Assembly: GCF_020421205.1 (NCBI RefSeq)
Contig: NZ_JAIZZH010000004.1
Location: forward strand, 434,001-498,000
DNA: 64,000 nucleotides
Direction: 5' to 3'
Source of the DNA: Hymenobacter pini
Lineage (GTDB): Bacteria; Bacteroidota; Bacteroidia; Cytophagales; Hymenobacteraceae
The translations under genes were made by a program, and so were the position numbers. The notes under the pieces are model-generated. The model was not told the DNA's origin and did no database searches. It saw only the letters and a list, made by a program, of their open reading frames with translations. Every line of letters begins with the position of its first letter. Positions within the stretch are counted from its first letter, which is position 1. Shown here piece by piece: positions 41,199 to 49,348 of the stretch.

Positions 41199-41993
41199 CT
41201 ACACCCAGTCAACAGCCAGGGCCAGCAGCAAACCGGCCAGCGTAGCCACCAGCTTGTGCACGTTTAGACTGTGGTCGGGGCTGGTTTCGAACAGAATAGT
41301 GGTGGATACATGCAGAAAGTTGCCGGCCACCAGCCCCAGCAGCCCCGCGTACAGCCCGCCCGTGAGCAACTGCTCCAGTACCACGTAGTTGCTCACGATA
41401 ATGCCCGCCGGTCCGGCCGCAGCAAACAGCAGCAGGTACGGTACCGCCCGCCGGAACGAGCCCAGGCGCAGTAGCAGAGCCGCCATTAGGGCAAAGGCCG
41501 CCGGGATATGGTGTAGCGCCACCCCAGCTAGGATAGCGTAGAAATTCTGGCTCACGTCGCCGGCAGCTGGCGTTTTCACCAGAATGCTACCCTCCAGAAA
41601 CGAGTGCAGCACCAGCGAGAACAGCAACAGAAACGGTACCCGCCCGGCGTGCTCGGTGTGGTGGTGTACATGGCCGTGCTCCACCCCTTGCGAAAACACT
41701 TCCAGCAGCATCTGCCCAAAGAAGCCCGCCAGTACAAAATAGCCCACGGTGTGACCCGGGAGCATCTGCAGAGCCTCCGGCAGCAGGTGCGTAACGGTGA
41801 GCGTGAACAGGTACGCCCCGCTAAACGCCAGTAGTGGCTTCATCCAGGTGGTGCGGGCCGTAGGCAGCAGGCGGGTCAACCAGCCGGCTCCCAGTACCGT
41901 CACAAACAACGCAGCAACTGCAAACCACATAAGCGGGTAATAAGAGAATTGGGTAGTAAGAGGTTGCGGAGGCAGCAGCGCGAGGAAGGGCAT
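41199..41993 (-). CDS. ZIP-family metal transporter
   Basis: The 264-residue protein has eight predicted helices and the ZIP pattern: VTHLLPEAL, a histidine-rich loop (HGHVHHHTEHAG) before helix four, LVLHSFLEGSIL in helix four and ALHHIPAAFALM in helix five with the paired metal-binding histidines. It probably imports Zn or Fe. A HMBD lipoprotein gene lies about 1 kb away. Its stop codon abuts that of the gene at 40122. Confidence 0.88.
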   Translation of the reverse strand: MPFLALLPPQPLTTQFSYYPLMWFAVAALFVTVLGAGWLTRLLPTARTTWMKPLLAFSGAYLFTLTVTHLLPEALQMLPGHTVGYFVLAGFFGQMLLEVFSQGVEHGHVHHHTEHAGRVPFLLLFSLVLHSFLEGSILVKTPAAGDVSQNFYAILAGVALHHIPAAFALMAALLLRLGSFRRAVPYLLLFAAAGPAGIIVSNYVVLEQLLTGGLYAGLLGLVAGNFLHVSTTILFETSPDHSLNVHKLVATLAGLLLALAVDWV

Positions 41994-42057
41994 TTTCTAG
42001 GAGCCAAGCATTGAACCGGCCCTTTACCCCACATGCCCTCACCGGGCTGTTTTGCGG

Positions 42058-42798
42058 TTATTTCTTCAGCACGAAAATCATTCGGGGGCTGGTTTTGGGG
42101 TCGAAAGGCTGGAGCTGATAGTCGCCCAGTACCTCGGCCAGCCTCAGCCCAGCCATGTGGAAGTACTCCTCCAACCGCTCCAGGCTTAGCGCCCGCACCC
42201 GCTCCTCGAAGTATTGCGGCTGCCCCTCATCATCCCGGAACCGGATTTCCTTCACAATGAAATCGTTCTGGAAGTGGCGGTACAGTTGAAACTCGGTTCC
42301 TTCTACTGTTTTGGTTTCGTGCGCCACCAGGGTCTGAATAGCCAGTTCCGTGTTCAGGAAATCGATAACCAGCTTGCCACCGGGGCGCACCACGGCCGCC
42401 GCATTGCGCAGCGCCACCACATTCTCAGCTTCCTGCTCGAAATACCCGAAGCTGGTAAATAGGTTCAGCACCAGATCAAACGGACCGTAGGGCAATGGCT
42501 CCCGCATATCGTGCACGTGGAACTGCAGGTGTGCGTGGACAAACTCCTGGGCGGCGGCAATGCTCTGCGGCGACAAATCCACGCCCGTTACATCGAAGCC
42601 CTGCTCGCTGAGGTAGCGCGCGTGGCGTCCTTTTCCGCAGGCTAAGTCCAACAGTCGAGCTTCCGACTTTGGGTGCAGGTGCTCCAGCAGCCGGCTCAGA
42701 AACGCCCGGGCCTCAGCGTAGTCACGGTTTTGGTAAAGTCGGTGGTAATACGGCGAGTCAAACCAGGTACTAAACCATTCGGCAACATTCGGGGGCAT
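42058..42798 (-). CDS. Class I SAM-dependent methyltransferase
   Basis: The 246-residue protein has motif I LLDLACGKGRHARYL and the acidic end of strand two (FDVTGVDLSPQSI). Further motifs are FDLVLNLFTSFGYF and the post-motif LVIDFLNTEL. The beginning (AEWFSTWFDSPYYHRLYQNRDY) is common in Bacteroidota methyltransferases of unknown substrate. It lies head to tail with the ZIP gene (64 bp apart). Confidence 0.85.
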   Translation of the reverse strand: MPPNVAEWFSTWFDSPYYHRLYQNRDYAEARAFLSRLLEHLHPKSEARLLDLACGKGRHARYLSEQGFDVTGVDLSPQSIAAAQEFVHAHLQFHVHDMREPLPYGPFDLVLNLFTSFGYFEQEAENVVALRNAAAVVRPGGKLVIDFLNTELAIQTLVAHETKTVEGTEFQLYRHFQNDFIVKEIRFRDDEGQPQYFEERVRALSLERLEEYFHMAGLRLAEVLGDYQLQPFDPKTSPRMIFVLKK

Positions 42799-42868
42799 AA
42801 GCAGGGTACGCAGTGAAACAGAAAAAGGGCGTTGTCACGCCCCTTTCCAGTTCAGAAAGCAAATGAGA

Positions 42869-42905
42869 GGCCTCATATTTGCAACAACATTGCAAATATG
42901 AGGCC
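42869..42905 (-). terminator. Intrinsic terminator-like stem
   Basis: GGCCTCATATTTGCAA with TTGCAAATATGAGGCC is a perfect 16-bp stem with a 5-nt loop. It lies 14 bases after the stop of the HMBD lipoprotein gene. Confidence 0.7.
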
Positions 42906-42918
42906 TTCCGAAATCAAA

Positions 42919-43194
42919 TCAAAGCTCAGCCGTAGGCTTAGCGGCCGGGTTGGGTTCCAGTTCCATCTCGCACACGGGGCATTTGCCCGGCTTGTCGCTC
43001 TCACTGCCCTTGCAGCCCATCGGGCAGATGTAGGCAGCTGTAGCAAACGGCGCAGCGGCTGAGTCGGCGGGAGCAGCCACGGCTGGCGTGGTAGCGGCTT
43101 CCTGGGCAGCGGGCTTACTTTCGCACCCGGTCAGGCAAAGGGTGGCTACTAGCAAGCTACCCCATACGCGGCTCCAAAGGGTTACGCTCATCAC
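42919..43194 (-). CDS. HMBD-type heavy-metal-binding lipoprotein
   Basis: The 91-residue protein has a lipobox (TLCLTGCESK), an Ala/Pro-rich tether and a C-terminal mini domain YICPMGCKGSESDKPGKCPV with CPMGC and CPVCEMEL, the heavy-metal-binding domain found on copper efflux proteins. It likely binds Cu or Zn at the cell surface or periplasm. It is 6 bp from the next lipoprotein gene and probably co-transcribed. Confidence 0.82.
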   Translation of the reverse strand: MMSVTLWSRVWGSLLVATLCLTGCESKPAAQEAATTPAVAAPADSAAAPFATAAYICPMGCKGSESDKPGKCPVCEMELEPNPAAKPTAEL

Positions 43195-43200
43195 AGCAGG

Positions 43201-43620
43201 TTACTTCTTGATGTCAGTGGTGGTGGGGGTGGTAGCACCCTCCTGGCTGGCACCCGTGGTGGTGGAGTTGTTCTCCTCCTTTTTGGTGTCTTTACGCACG
43301 CTCTCGGTGGCTTCGGCGCTGTTGGTTTCGGCAGCATCGGCGGCATCGGCCGTACGGGCTTCCTCGGCGGTGGTGCGCTTGGCCTGGTTGGGCTCGTCCA
43401 GGGTTACGTGCGAGCTGATGGGCTCTTCAATTGCGCCGCCTTTGTGCTGACTGGCCGATTCGCTGGTGTGTTGGTCGAAGTTATCGGACGAGCGGCCACC
43501 GGGCTCTACCATATCCACCGATACTTTTTTGTCGGGACGCCAGTCAGATGGTTCGCTGCTGCAGGCGTTCAGGGCCAGGGTAGCCAGGGCCAGGGCGGAA
43601 AGTACGAGTTGCTTGCTCAT
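43201..43620 (-). CDS. Low-complexity lipoprotein
   Basis: The 139-residue protein has a lipobox (LATLALNACSSE) and then a hydrophilic, probably disordered chain rich in Glu, Asp, Thr, Ala and Ser. No domain is recognisable. It lies directly upstream of the HMBD lipoprotein gene (6-bp gap). Confidence 0.6.
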   Translation of the reverse strand: MSKQLVLSALALATLALNACSSEPSDWRPDKKVSVDMVEPGGRSSDNFDQHTSESASQHKGGAIEEPISSHVTLDEPNQAKRTTAEEARTADAADAAETNSAEATESVRKDTKKEENNSTTTGASQEGATTPTTTDIKK

Positions 43621-43677
43621 GAGGAAGGTTCAGTTATCAGTCAGTATCGAAGATTGACAGGAGAAGAAGCTATAGGC

Positions 43678-44280
43678 TTAGCCGGGCAGCAGGTTTTTGC
43701 GGCGCAACATAGCATCAAACAGCTTTTGGTCGTTGGCCGAGTTGAAAATCCGGTCGGGCACCTGCACAAAGATGGGCGTATCGAAGGTTTTGGCCATCCA
43801 CAGGCGCCAGCCTTTCAGGTCCTGCGGCATTTCGGGAGCCTTCAGCAACAGCAGGTAGCCATCGGCCTCGCGTTTTACGTCGCCAATCATGTCCCAGGTC
43901 AGGCGCATGCCCTCTTTGTCGTTGCGGCGCAGCACAATCTGCTTGTTATCAAACTCGTAGCTGAGTTTTTCAAATAGCGGCTTGGTTTGCTCTACCTGCG
44001 TAACGCCGGTTACCTGCGCCGAGCGGAACAGCACGTACACCAGCGTGAGCAGCAGAGCCACGGCTACCCACCACCACGAGGGCCAGATGAGGGCCGGCAG
44101 CAGCCCCAGTACCAATGGGAACAGGGCGTACCACCACTCGCGCCGCCACACCCGGGCCATGGCCACTTTAGTGTAGGTCTCGGTATCGAGCTGATGTTTT
44201 TTGGTGCGGATTGCCAGCGGCGAGGCGGCCTGTTGCTGCTGGACCTGCCGGTACGCACCGCGTTGATTGGGGAGTTGCAT
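43678..44280 (-). CDS. YcxB-like membrane protein
   Basis: The 200-residue protein has a glutamine-rich N-terminus, two close membrane helices (WWYALFPLVLGLLPALIW, WWWVAVALLLTLVYVLF) and a soluble C-terminal domain (YEFDNKQIVLRRNDKEGMRL, DMIGDVKREADGYLLLL, TPIFVQVPDRIFNSANDQ) that looks like the YcxB/PH-like family. The ATG at 44280 was chosen; the longer frame runs through the inverted repeat. Function unknown. Confidence 0.6.
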   Translation of the reverse strand: MQLPNQRGAYRQVQQQQAASPLAIRTKKHQLDTETYTKVAMARVWRREWWYALFPLVLGLLPALIWPSWWWVAVALLLTLVYVLFRSAQVTGVTQVEQTKPLFEKLSYEFDNKQIVLRRNDKEGMRLTWDMIGDVKREADGYLLLLKAPEMPQDLKGWRLWMAKTFDTPIFVQVPDRIFNSANDQKLFDAMLRRKNLLPG

Positions 44281-44287
44281 TGTACTT

Positions 44288-44375
44288 GAGTTGTCAGTTG
44301 TCAGTTGCCGGTTGTGAGTGTCGCTCAGCGTTGATTGCACAAAACTGACAACTGGTAACCGGCAACTGACAACTC
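44288..44375. repeat. Inverted-repeat element of the GTTGTCAGTTG type
   Basis: GAGTTGTCAGTTG...CCGGTTG on the left pairs with CAACTGACAACTC on the right. The left arm holds an extra GTTGTCA copy. It fills the gap between nadC and the YcxB-like gene. Confidence 0.75.
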
Positions 44376-44377
44376 AT

Positions 44378-45238
44378 TTAAAAGGCTTTCAGGCTCATGT
44401 CGAGGCTGCGGATGGAATGGGTAAGGGCACCCACCGAAATATAATCGACGCCGGTGGCGGCTATTTCGGCAATGGTTTCCTCGGTGATGCCGCCGCTGGC
44501 TTCCAGCGGGTAGCGGCCGGCCACCAGGGCCACGGCTTCACGCAGCTGGGCGGGGCTCATGTTGTCCAGCATAATCCGGTCGATGCCGCCGGCCTCCAGG
44601 GCCTGCTGCACTTCGCTCAGGTTGCGGGTTTCAATTTCGATGGGTAGTTGCCGGCCGGTGCGGGCCAGGTACGCCTGCGAGGCCTCAATAGCCTGCCGGA
44701 TGCCCCCGGCGTAGTCTACGTGGTTATCTTTCAGGATAATCATGTCGAACAGGCCGTAGCGGTGGTTGACGCCTCCACCAATCAGCACGGCCCATTTCTC
44801 GCAGATGCGGAAGTTGGGCGTGGTTTTACGCGTATCCAGCAGCTTGGCGTTGGTACCGGCCAGCAGGCTGGTGAGGTGAGCGGTGCGGGTAGCAATGCCG
44901 CTCATGCGCTGCATGCAGTTAAGCACCAGCCGCTCCGCCGTCAGAATGCTCTGGGCGCGGCCTTCCACCACCAGGGCTACGTCGCCGTGCTGTACCCGGG
45001 CCCCGTCGGCCAGGCGGGGCTCCACGCGCAGGTCAGCATCTACGGTGCGAAAAATGCGCTGTGCCAACTCTACCCCTGCCAGTACGCCCGCGTCCTTGAT
45101 GAGCAGTTGGGCCCGGTTGCGAGCCTCGGCCGGAATAGCCGACAGCGCCGAGTGGTCACCGTCGCCAACGTCTTCGGCCAAGGCAGTACGAATGAAGGCG
45201 TCCAGCGCTTCTGGGGTAAGGTAAGAGGGGGTTTGCAC
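44378..45238 (-). CDS. nadC: Nicotinate-nucleotide diphosphorylase (carboxylating)
   Basis: The 286-residue protein makes nicotinate mononucleotide from quinolinate and PRPP in NAD synthesis. Typical blocks: EDVGDGDHSALSAIP, NCMQRMSGIATRT, LDTRKTTPNFRICEKWAVL, GGGVNHRYGLFDMIILKDNH, LPIEIETRN, IMLDNMSP and EASGGITEETI. There is no ATG at the expected place. The GTG at 45238 gives the normal N-terminus; the open frame runs on to a TTG at 45286. DUF4783 follows upstream, a common pairing. Confidence 0.93.
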   Translation of the reverse strand: MQTPSYLTPEALDAFIRTALAEDVGDGDHSALSAIPAEARNRAQLLIKDAGVLAGVELAQRIFRTVDADLRVEPRLADGARVQHGDVALVVEGRAQSILTAERLVLNCMQRMSGIATRTAHLTSLLAGTNAKLLDTRKTTPNFRICEKWAVLIGGGVNHRYGLFDMIILKDNHVDYAGGIRQAIEASQAYLARTGRQLPIEIETRNLSEVQQALEAGGIDRIMLDNMSPAQLREAVALVAGRYPLEASGGITEETIAEIAATGVDYISVGALTHSIRSLDMSLKAF

Positions 45239-45242
45239 GGTG

Positions 45243-45250
45243 CAAAAATA
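45243..45250 (-). promoter_or_regulatory. Start-proximal -7 box of nadC
   Basis: On the minus strand TATTTTTG matches TAnnTTTG exactly, and ends only 4 bases before the GTG start. If used, the transcript would be leaderless. No -33 box is evident. Confidence 0.35.
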
Positions 45251-45315
45251 GCAAAAACGGGCCGTTCCATTACCCTTAGTCCGCAAAGCCGGCCTGCGCG
45301 GGCGGAGGGCGTAAA

Positions 45316-45348
45316 AAAAGCGCCGCGGCAGCTAGCCACGGCGCTTTT
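45316..45348 (-). terminator. Intrinsic terminator for the DUF4783 gene
   Basis: AAAAGCGCCG and CGGCGCTTTT form a 10-bp stem with a 13-nt loop. It lies about 30 bases after the stop on the minus strand. Confidence 0.7.
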
Positions 45349-45378
45349 GTTCAACGGATTTTGCTTGTCAGGAGTTGG

Positions 45379-45777
45379 TTACTCCTTGGTAAAGTCGATG
45401 GTGGCAATTTTCAGACCGCCGCCCACTGCTTTCATTTTTACGAACATGCGGTAGGCGCCGTCTTTACCAGCGTATTTGCCCACGGCGTAGGGCGTACCTT
45501 CATTACTGCCGCCGTAGTGGATAAAGTCGAAGGAAGCGGGGGCGTGCTTGGCAAAAAAGTCGCGCATCACGAACTCCGCCTGCGTGGCGCTGTAGCTCTG
45601 CTTGTCGCCATCGAAGCTCAACTCCACAGTAGGCGCAAAATACTGCGCCAAATCCCGCGAAGAGGAACTCCGGATAGCGGTGCGCACCGGCCCAAAGGCC
45701 TCGCCCTGGGCCATGGCTCCGGCCGAAAGCAGCAGGCTGCAGATCAGCGTAAGAGCCAAGAAGAATGTACGTTTCAT
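45379..45777 (-). CDS. DUF4783 secreted protein
   Basis: The 132-residue protein has a signal peptide (LICSLLLSAGAMA-Q), then an NTF2-like fold: VRTAIRSSSSRDLAQYF, VELSFDGDKQSYSATQAEFVMRDFF and FDFIHYGGSNEGTPYAVGKY. It matches DUF4783, found next to nadC in many Bacteroidota. Its role is unknown. Confidence 0.88.
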   Translation of the reverse strand: MKRTFFLALTLICSLLLSAGAMAQGEAFGPVRTAIRSSSSRDLAQYFAPTVELSFDGDKQSYSATQAEFVMRDFFAKHAPASFDFIHYGGSNEGTPYAVGKYAGKDGAYRMFVKMKAVGGGLKIATIDFTKE

Positions 45778-45909
45778 GCTAACAGTAAGGGTTCGTCATG
45801 CAGAGTGCTAAAATGATGCCAAGCTGACAGAGCCGCCCGCGGCTATGCCAAATCGGGTTTTCTACGCCACCAAGTTAGGCAAAACGTGGGCGTTTCGCCG
45901 CGTCTGGCC

Positions 45910-45917
45910 TATCTTTG
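45910..45917 (+). promoter_or_regulatory. Start-proximal -7 box of gpmI
   Basis: TATCTTTG is a perfect TAnnTTTG match that ends 5 bases before the gpmI ATG at 45923. Use of this box would give a leaderless mRNA. The -33 box is poor. Confidence 0.45.
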
Positions 45918-45922
45918 CCCCT

Positions 45923-47470
45923 ATGAACAAACAGGTATTGCTGGTGATTCTGGACGGCTGGGGGCTGGCGCAGAACAAAGAGGTTTCGGCTATTGATCAG
46001 GCACGTACGCCGTTTGTCGATTCACTGTTTCAACGCTTCCCCCACAGCAAGCTGCAGGCCTCCGGCGAGGCCGTGGGCCTGCCCGACGGGCAGATGGGCA
46101 ACTCGGAGGTAGGCCACATGAATATTGGGGCCGGCCGCGTGGTGTACCAGGACTTGGTGCGCATCAATAAATCCATTCGGGAGCGGAAACTGGCCCAGAT
46201 GCCGGCGTTGGCCAAAGCCTTCGAGTACGCCCGCCTCAACAACAAGCCCGTACACCTGATGGGCCTGCTGTCGGATGGCGGCGTGCATTCCCACATCGAG
46301 CACCTGAAAGCCCTGTGCACCATTGCCCACGATGAGGAAGTACACAACGTGTTCATTCACGCCTTCACCGACGGCCGCGACACCGACCCCAAGGGTGGCG
46401 TGAGCTACGTAAACGACCTGGAGCAGCACCTGCAACGCGGAGCCAGCGGGCGCATTGCCTCCGTGGTGGGTCGCTACTACGCCATGGACCGGGACAACCG
46501 CTGGGAACGGGTGAAAGTAGCCTACGACCTGCTGGTGAACGGCCGCGGCACGCCCTCCCAAAACCTGATTCAGAGCATTCAGGAGCAGTACAAGGAAGGC
46601 GTAACGGATGAGTTTTTGAAGCCCATTGTGAAAACCGGGGCCGATGGCCAGCCGCTGACCACCATTCAGGAGGGCGACGTGGTGATTTGCTTCAACTTCC
46701 GCACCGACCGGGGCCGGGAAATCACTCAGGCACTGACGCAGCAGGATTTTCACGCCTTCCAGATGCACCGCCTGAACCTGCAGTACTACACCATGACCAA
46801 CTACGACGCCACCTTTACCGGCGTCACGCCCATCTTCGAGAAGGACAACCTGGAAGAAACCCTGGGCGAAGTGCTGGCGGCCCACGGCAAAACCCAGATT
46901 CGCATTGCCGAAACGGAGAAGTACCCGCACGTGACGTTCTTCTTCTCGGGTGGCCGGGAGGTGGAGTTTGGCGGGGAGAAGCGCATTCTGCGCAACTCGC
47001 CTAAAGTGGCTACCTACGACCTGCAGCCCGAAATGAGTGCTTACGAGCTGCGCGACGCGCTGGTACCGGAGCTGCAGGCCAAATCAGCTGACTTTGTGGT
47101 CCTGAACTTCGCCAACACCGACATGGTGGGCCATACCGGCGTGTTCGAAGCCGCCGTGAAAGCCGCCGAAGCCGTAGATGCCTGCACCCAAGCCGTAGTG
47201 GAAGCCGCTCTGGCCTCCAATTACGCCTGCATCATCATTGCCGACCACGGCAACGCCGACATGATGGTGAACCCCGACGGCTCGCCCAATACGGCCCACA
47301 CCACCAACCTGGTGCCCTGCATTCTGGCCAGCAACGACTACCACGGCACCGTAGCCGATGGTAAGCTCGGCGACATTGCCCCCACCGTGCTGGAACTGAT
47401 GGGCCTGCCGCAGCCGGAAGCCATGAATGGCCAGAGCCTGCTGCGCTCAGAAACAGCCCTGAATGCGTAA
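45923..47470 (+). CDS. gpmI: 2,3-bisphosphoglycerate-independent phosphoglycerate mutase
   Basis: The 515-residue enzyme interconverts 3- and 2-phosphoglycerate in glycolysis. The start at 45923 gives MNKQVLLVILDGWG with the first metal-binding aspartate. The phosphoserine is in QMGNSEVGHMNIGAGR (Ser61). Later blocks include SDGGVHSHIEHL, AFTDGRDTDP, GRYYAMDRDNRW, VLNFANTDMVGHTGVFEA and IIADHGNADMM. The gene overlaps the following lipoprotein gene by 8 bases. Confidence 0.96.
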   Translation: MNKQVLLVILDGWGLAQNKEVSAIDQARTPFVDSLFQRFPHSKLQASGEAVGLPDGQMGNSEVGHMNIGAGRVVYQDLVRINKSIRERKLAQMPALAKAFEYARLNNKPVHLMGLLSDGGVHSHIEHLKALCTIAHDEEVHNVFIHAFTDGRDTDPKGGVSYVNDLEQHLQRGASGRIASVVGRYYAMDRDNRWERVKVAYDLLVNGRGTPSQNLIQSIQEQYKEGVTDEFLKPIVKTGADGQPLTTIQEGDVVICFNFRTDRGREITQALTQQDFHAFQMHRLNLQYYTMTNYDATFTGVTPIFEKDNLEETLGEVLAAHGKTQIRIAETEKYPHVTFFFSGGREVEFGGEKRILRNSPKVATYDLQPEMSAYELRDALVPELQAKSADFVVLNFANTDMVGHTGVFEAAVKAAEAVDACTQAVVEAALASNYACIIIADHGNADMMVNPDGSPNTAHTTNLVPCILASNDYHGTVADGKLGDIAPTVLELMGLPQPEAMNGQSLLRSETALNA

Positions 47471-48044
47471 GCTGGCAGCGGCACTGCTGGCCGGGGTGCT
47501 GGGCCTGGCCGCCTGCGGCCCTGAAGGCTCGGCTACCGTACGCCCTAACCCGGCCAACCGCAAGCCCGCGTATTTCAATCTGCTCGGCTTCTTGCAGACG
47601 CAAGCTACCCGGCTGGACCGCCGCCGCCCGGCCGTGGAAAAGCAGGTACTGTTGCGCGACGGGCAGCAGGAAACCACCCGCACCCAGCCTACCGACTGGG
47701 CCCAGGAGCTGCAGATTTTCCAGCAGGCCGATATCAACAAGCCCGCCCTGCGCGGCCTCTACGCCATCGACTCAGTGCAGCTTTCGGGCGGCCTGGTGCA
47801 GCGCACTTACCGCCGTCAGCCCGGCACTGACTTTCCGGTAGAGCAACTGACCGTAGTGCAGCAGGGCCCGGCGGTACAGAGCATCACGGCCGTGGTAGCG
47901 CAGGATAATCCGCTGGTGTACTCCACCAAAAACCTGGAGCTGCGCTGCCAGAACGGCGAGGTAGTAAGCTACCGCGTCACCGGCGTGCAAAAGCTGATTC
48001 TGTTTGACTCCGTGCGCTACGCCGTGCGCGGGCAGGTGCAATAG
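47463..48044 (+). CDS. Lipoprotein coupled to gpmI
   Basis: The 193-residue protein has a lipobox (LAGVLGLAACGPE) and no recognised domain. The mature part has mixed strands and helices (YFNLLGFLQTQATRL, ALRGLYAIDSVQLSGGLVQR, LVYSTKNLELRCQNGEVVSY). It starts inside the end of gpmI (8-bp overlap), so it is translated from the same message. Function unknown. Confidence 0.7.
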   Translation: MRKLAAALLAGVLGLAACGPEGSATVRPNPANRKPAYFNLLGFLQTQATRLDRRRPAVEKQVLLRDGQQETTRTQPTDWAQELQIFQQADINKPALRGLYAIDSVQLSGGLVQRTYRRQPGTDFPVEQLTVVQQGPAVQSITAVVAQDNPLVYSTKNLELRCQNGEVVSYRVTGVQKLILFDSVRYAVRGQVQ

Positions 48045-48058
48045 CCCTGCTTAACCAG

Positions 48059-48124
48059 CATCCCGATACACAAAAAGACCGGACAAACGCTGGCGTTTGT
48101 CCGGTCTTTTTGTGTATCGGGATG
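48059..48124. terminator. Perfect 32-bp stem, bidirectional terminator
   Basis: The left arm 48059-48090 and right arm 48093-48124 are perfect complements, with a TG loop of only 2 nt. Each arm contains a run of five A or T (CAAAAAGACC, GGTCTTTTTG), so a U-run is available in both directions. It lies between convergent genes. Confidence 0.85.
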
Positions 48125-48134
48125 GCTAAGGCTA

Positions 48135-48716
48135 CTACTCTAAATAAGGCTCCACGTGTACCGTGCTAAGGCGGCCGCTCTGGTACACAACTGACACGTA
48201 ATTGGTGCGCTCCGAATCACCGATGCGGACTTTGTCAATGGTGCTGGCGGCGGGGCGGTGGGCAGCGGCCAGGCGGGTGCGCAGGCGGCGGCCATAAGCG
48301 GGCTCAAAGTTGACTACCCGCGCATCGCGCAGCAGGTCTTTTTCCGGAGCCCGGTAAAACTCAAACACGTTGCCTTGGTGCCGCACCAGCAGCACGGTAT
48401 CTATCTGGCCGGCTTCGTAGAGGTTGCGGCAGGGTTTGCGGGCGACTACCTTGCCCCCGGCCCGCAACAGCTCCGGCACCGTAGGCTCTTCCCCAAACGG
48501 CTGGCCGGCCAGCGAGTCGTTGGTGAGGCGTACCACCCGGACGGCGGGCGGCCCGGCGGCCGGGCGGGCGGCGCGGCCAGTTTGCGCAGGCACTTTGCGA
48601 ACGGCTGGCTTACCGGACTCCGGCCCCGTTTCTGCTGCCGTACCCAGTCCCATTGCCACGTACAACGACGCAGCTACGGCAGCTTTTCCGGTAACGATGA
48701 ACAGGGCAACGGGCAT
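48135..48716 (-). CDS. Secreted protein of unknown function
   Basis: The 193-residue protein has a hydrophobic start (MPVALFIVTGKAAVAASLYVA), then a basic Pro/Ala-rich tether and a C-terminal domain with LVRHQGNVFEFYRAPEKDLL, VVNFEPAYGRRLRT and SVVYQSGRLSTVHVEPYLE. No known family. The N-terminal segment could be an uncleaved anchor. Confidence 0.55.
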   Translation of the reverse strand: MPVALFIVTGKAAVAASLYVAMGLGTAAETGPESGKPAVRKVPAQTGRAARPAAGPPAVRVVRLTNDSLAGQPFGEEPTVPELLRAGGKVVARKPCRNLYEAGQIDTVLLVRHQGNVFEFYRAPEKDLLRDARVVNFEPAYGRRLRTRLAAAHRPAASTIDKVRIGDSERTNYVSVVYQSGRLSTVHVEPYLE

Positions 48717-48814
48717 GAGACAGATTTTCAGTCCTATACGCGAATCTCAGGCCTACGGCTTGCTGACCCATAAATATTTCGTTCAGTCTGTGCGGTTTGC
48801 CAGCCCAACCCAAG

Positions 48815-49237
48815 CTATTTCCCCATCAGCGTAGCCAGTACCCAGCGGCGGCCGCCGTGGTTGCGGTGCTCGCCCAAGTAAATGCCCTGCCAGGTTCCTA
48901 AAGCCAGCTCGCCGCGCATAATAGGTACCTGCACAGCGTGGCCCAGCAGGCTGGCTTTAAGGTGGGCCGGCATATCGTCGGGGCCTTCCAGGGTGTGGCG
49001 AAAATACGGGGCGTTTTCGGGGGCCAGCCGGTTGAAGAACTGCTCGAAATCGTGCCGCACGGTGGGGTCGGCGTTTTCGTTGATGCTCAGGCTGGCGGAG
49101 GTGTGCTGAATGAAGAACTGCGCCGTGCCGACCTGAATCTGCTCCAGCTCCGGCAGCTCGGCCACCAGCAAATCGGTAATCAAGTGAAAGCCCCGGCTCA
49201 CGGCCGGCAGCCGCAGGCGTTTCTGGATGAAGTGCAT
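48815..49237 (-). CDS. yjbQ: YjbQ/UPF0047 family protein
   Basis: The 140-residue protein matches YjbQ: RGFHLITDLLVAELPEL, VGTAQFFIQHTSASLSINENADPTVRHDFE with the conserved HTSASL, HTLEGPDDMPAHLKASLLG, and LGTWQGIYLGEHRN with GTWQGIYL. It is described as a secondary thiamine phosphate synthase, but the true role is uncertain. The ATG at 49237 was chosen; the frame upstream is part of an inverted repeat. Confidence 0.92.
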   Translation of the reverse strand: MHFIQKRLRLPAVSRGFHLITDLLVAELPELEQIQVGTAQFFIQHTSASLSINENADPTVRHDFEQFFNRLAPENAPYFRHTLEGPDDMPAHLKASLLGHAVQVPIMRGELALGTWQGIYLGEHRNHGGRRWVLATLMGK

Positions 49238-49240
49238 AAG

Positions 49241-49344
49241 GTAGTGGTGAGTAGTAAGTACGGAGTAGTGAGATATTCGCCCGACAACCAAAGAAAAAGT
49301 CAGCAGAATAAGCGGCTCACTACTCCGTACTTTCTACTCACTAC
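49241..49344. repeat. Inverted-repeat element of the GAGTAGTAAGTACGGAGTAG type
   Basis: GTGAGTAGTAAGTACGGAG on the left pairs with CTCCGTACTTTCTACTCAC on the right, with a centre of about 40 bases. It fills the gap between YjbQ and the beta-helix gene. Confidence 0.8.
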
Positions 49345-49348
49345 GCCC

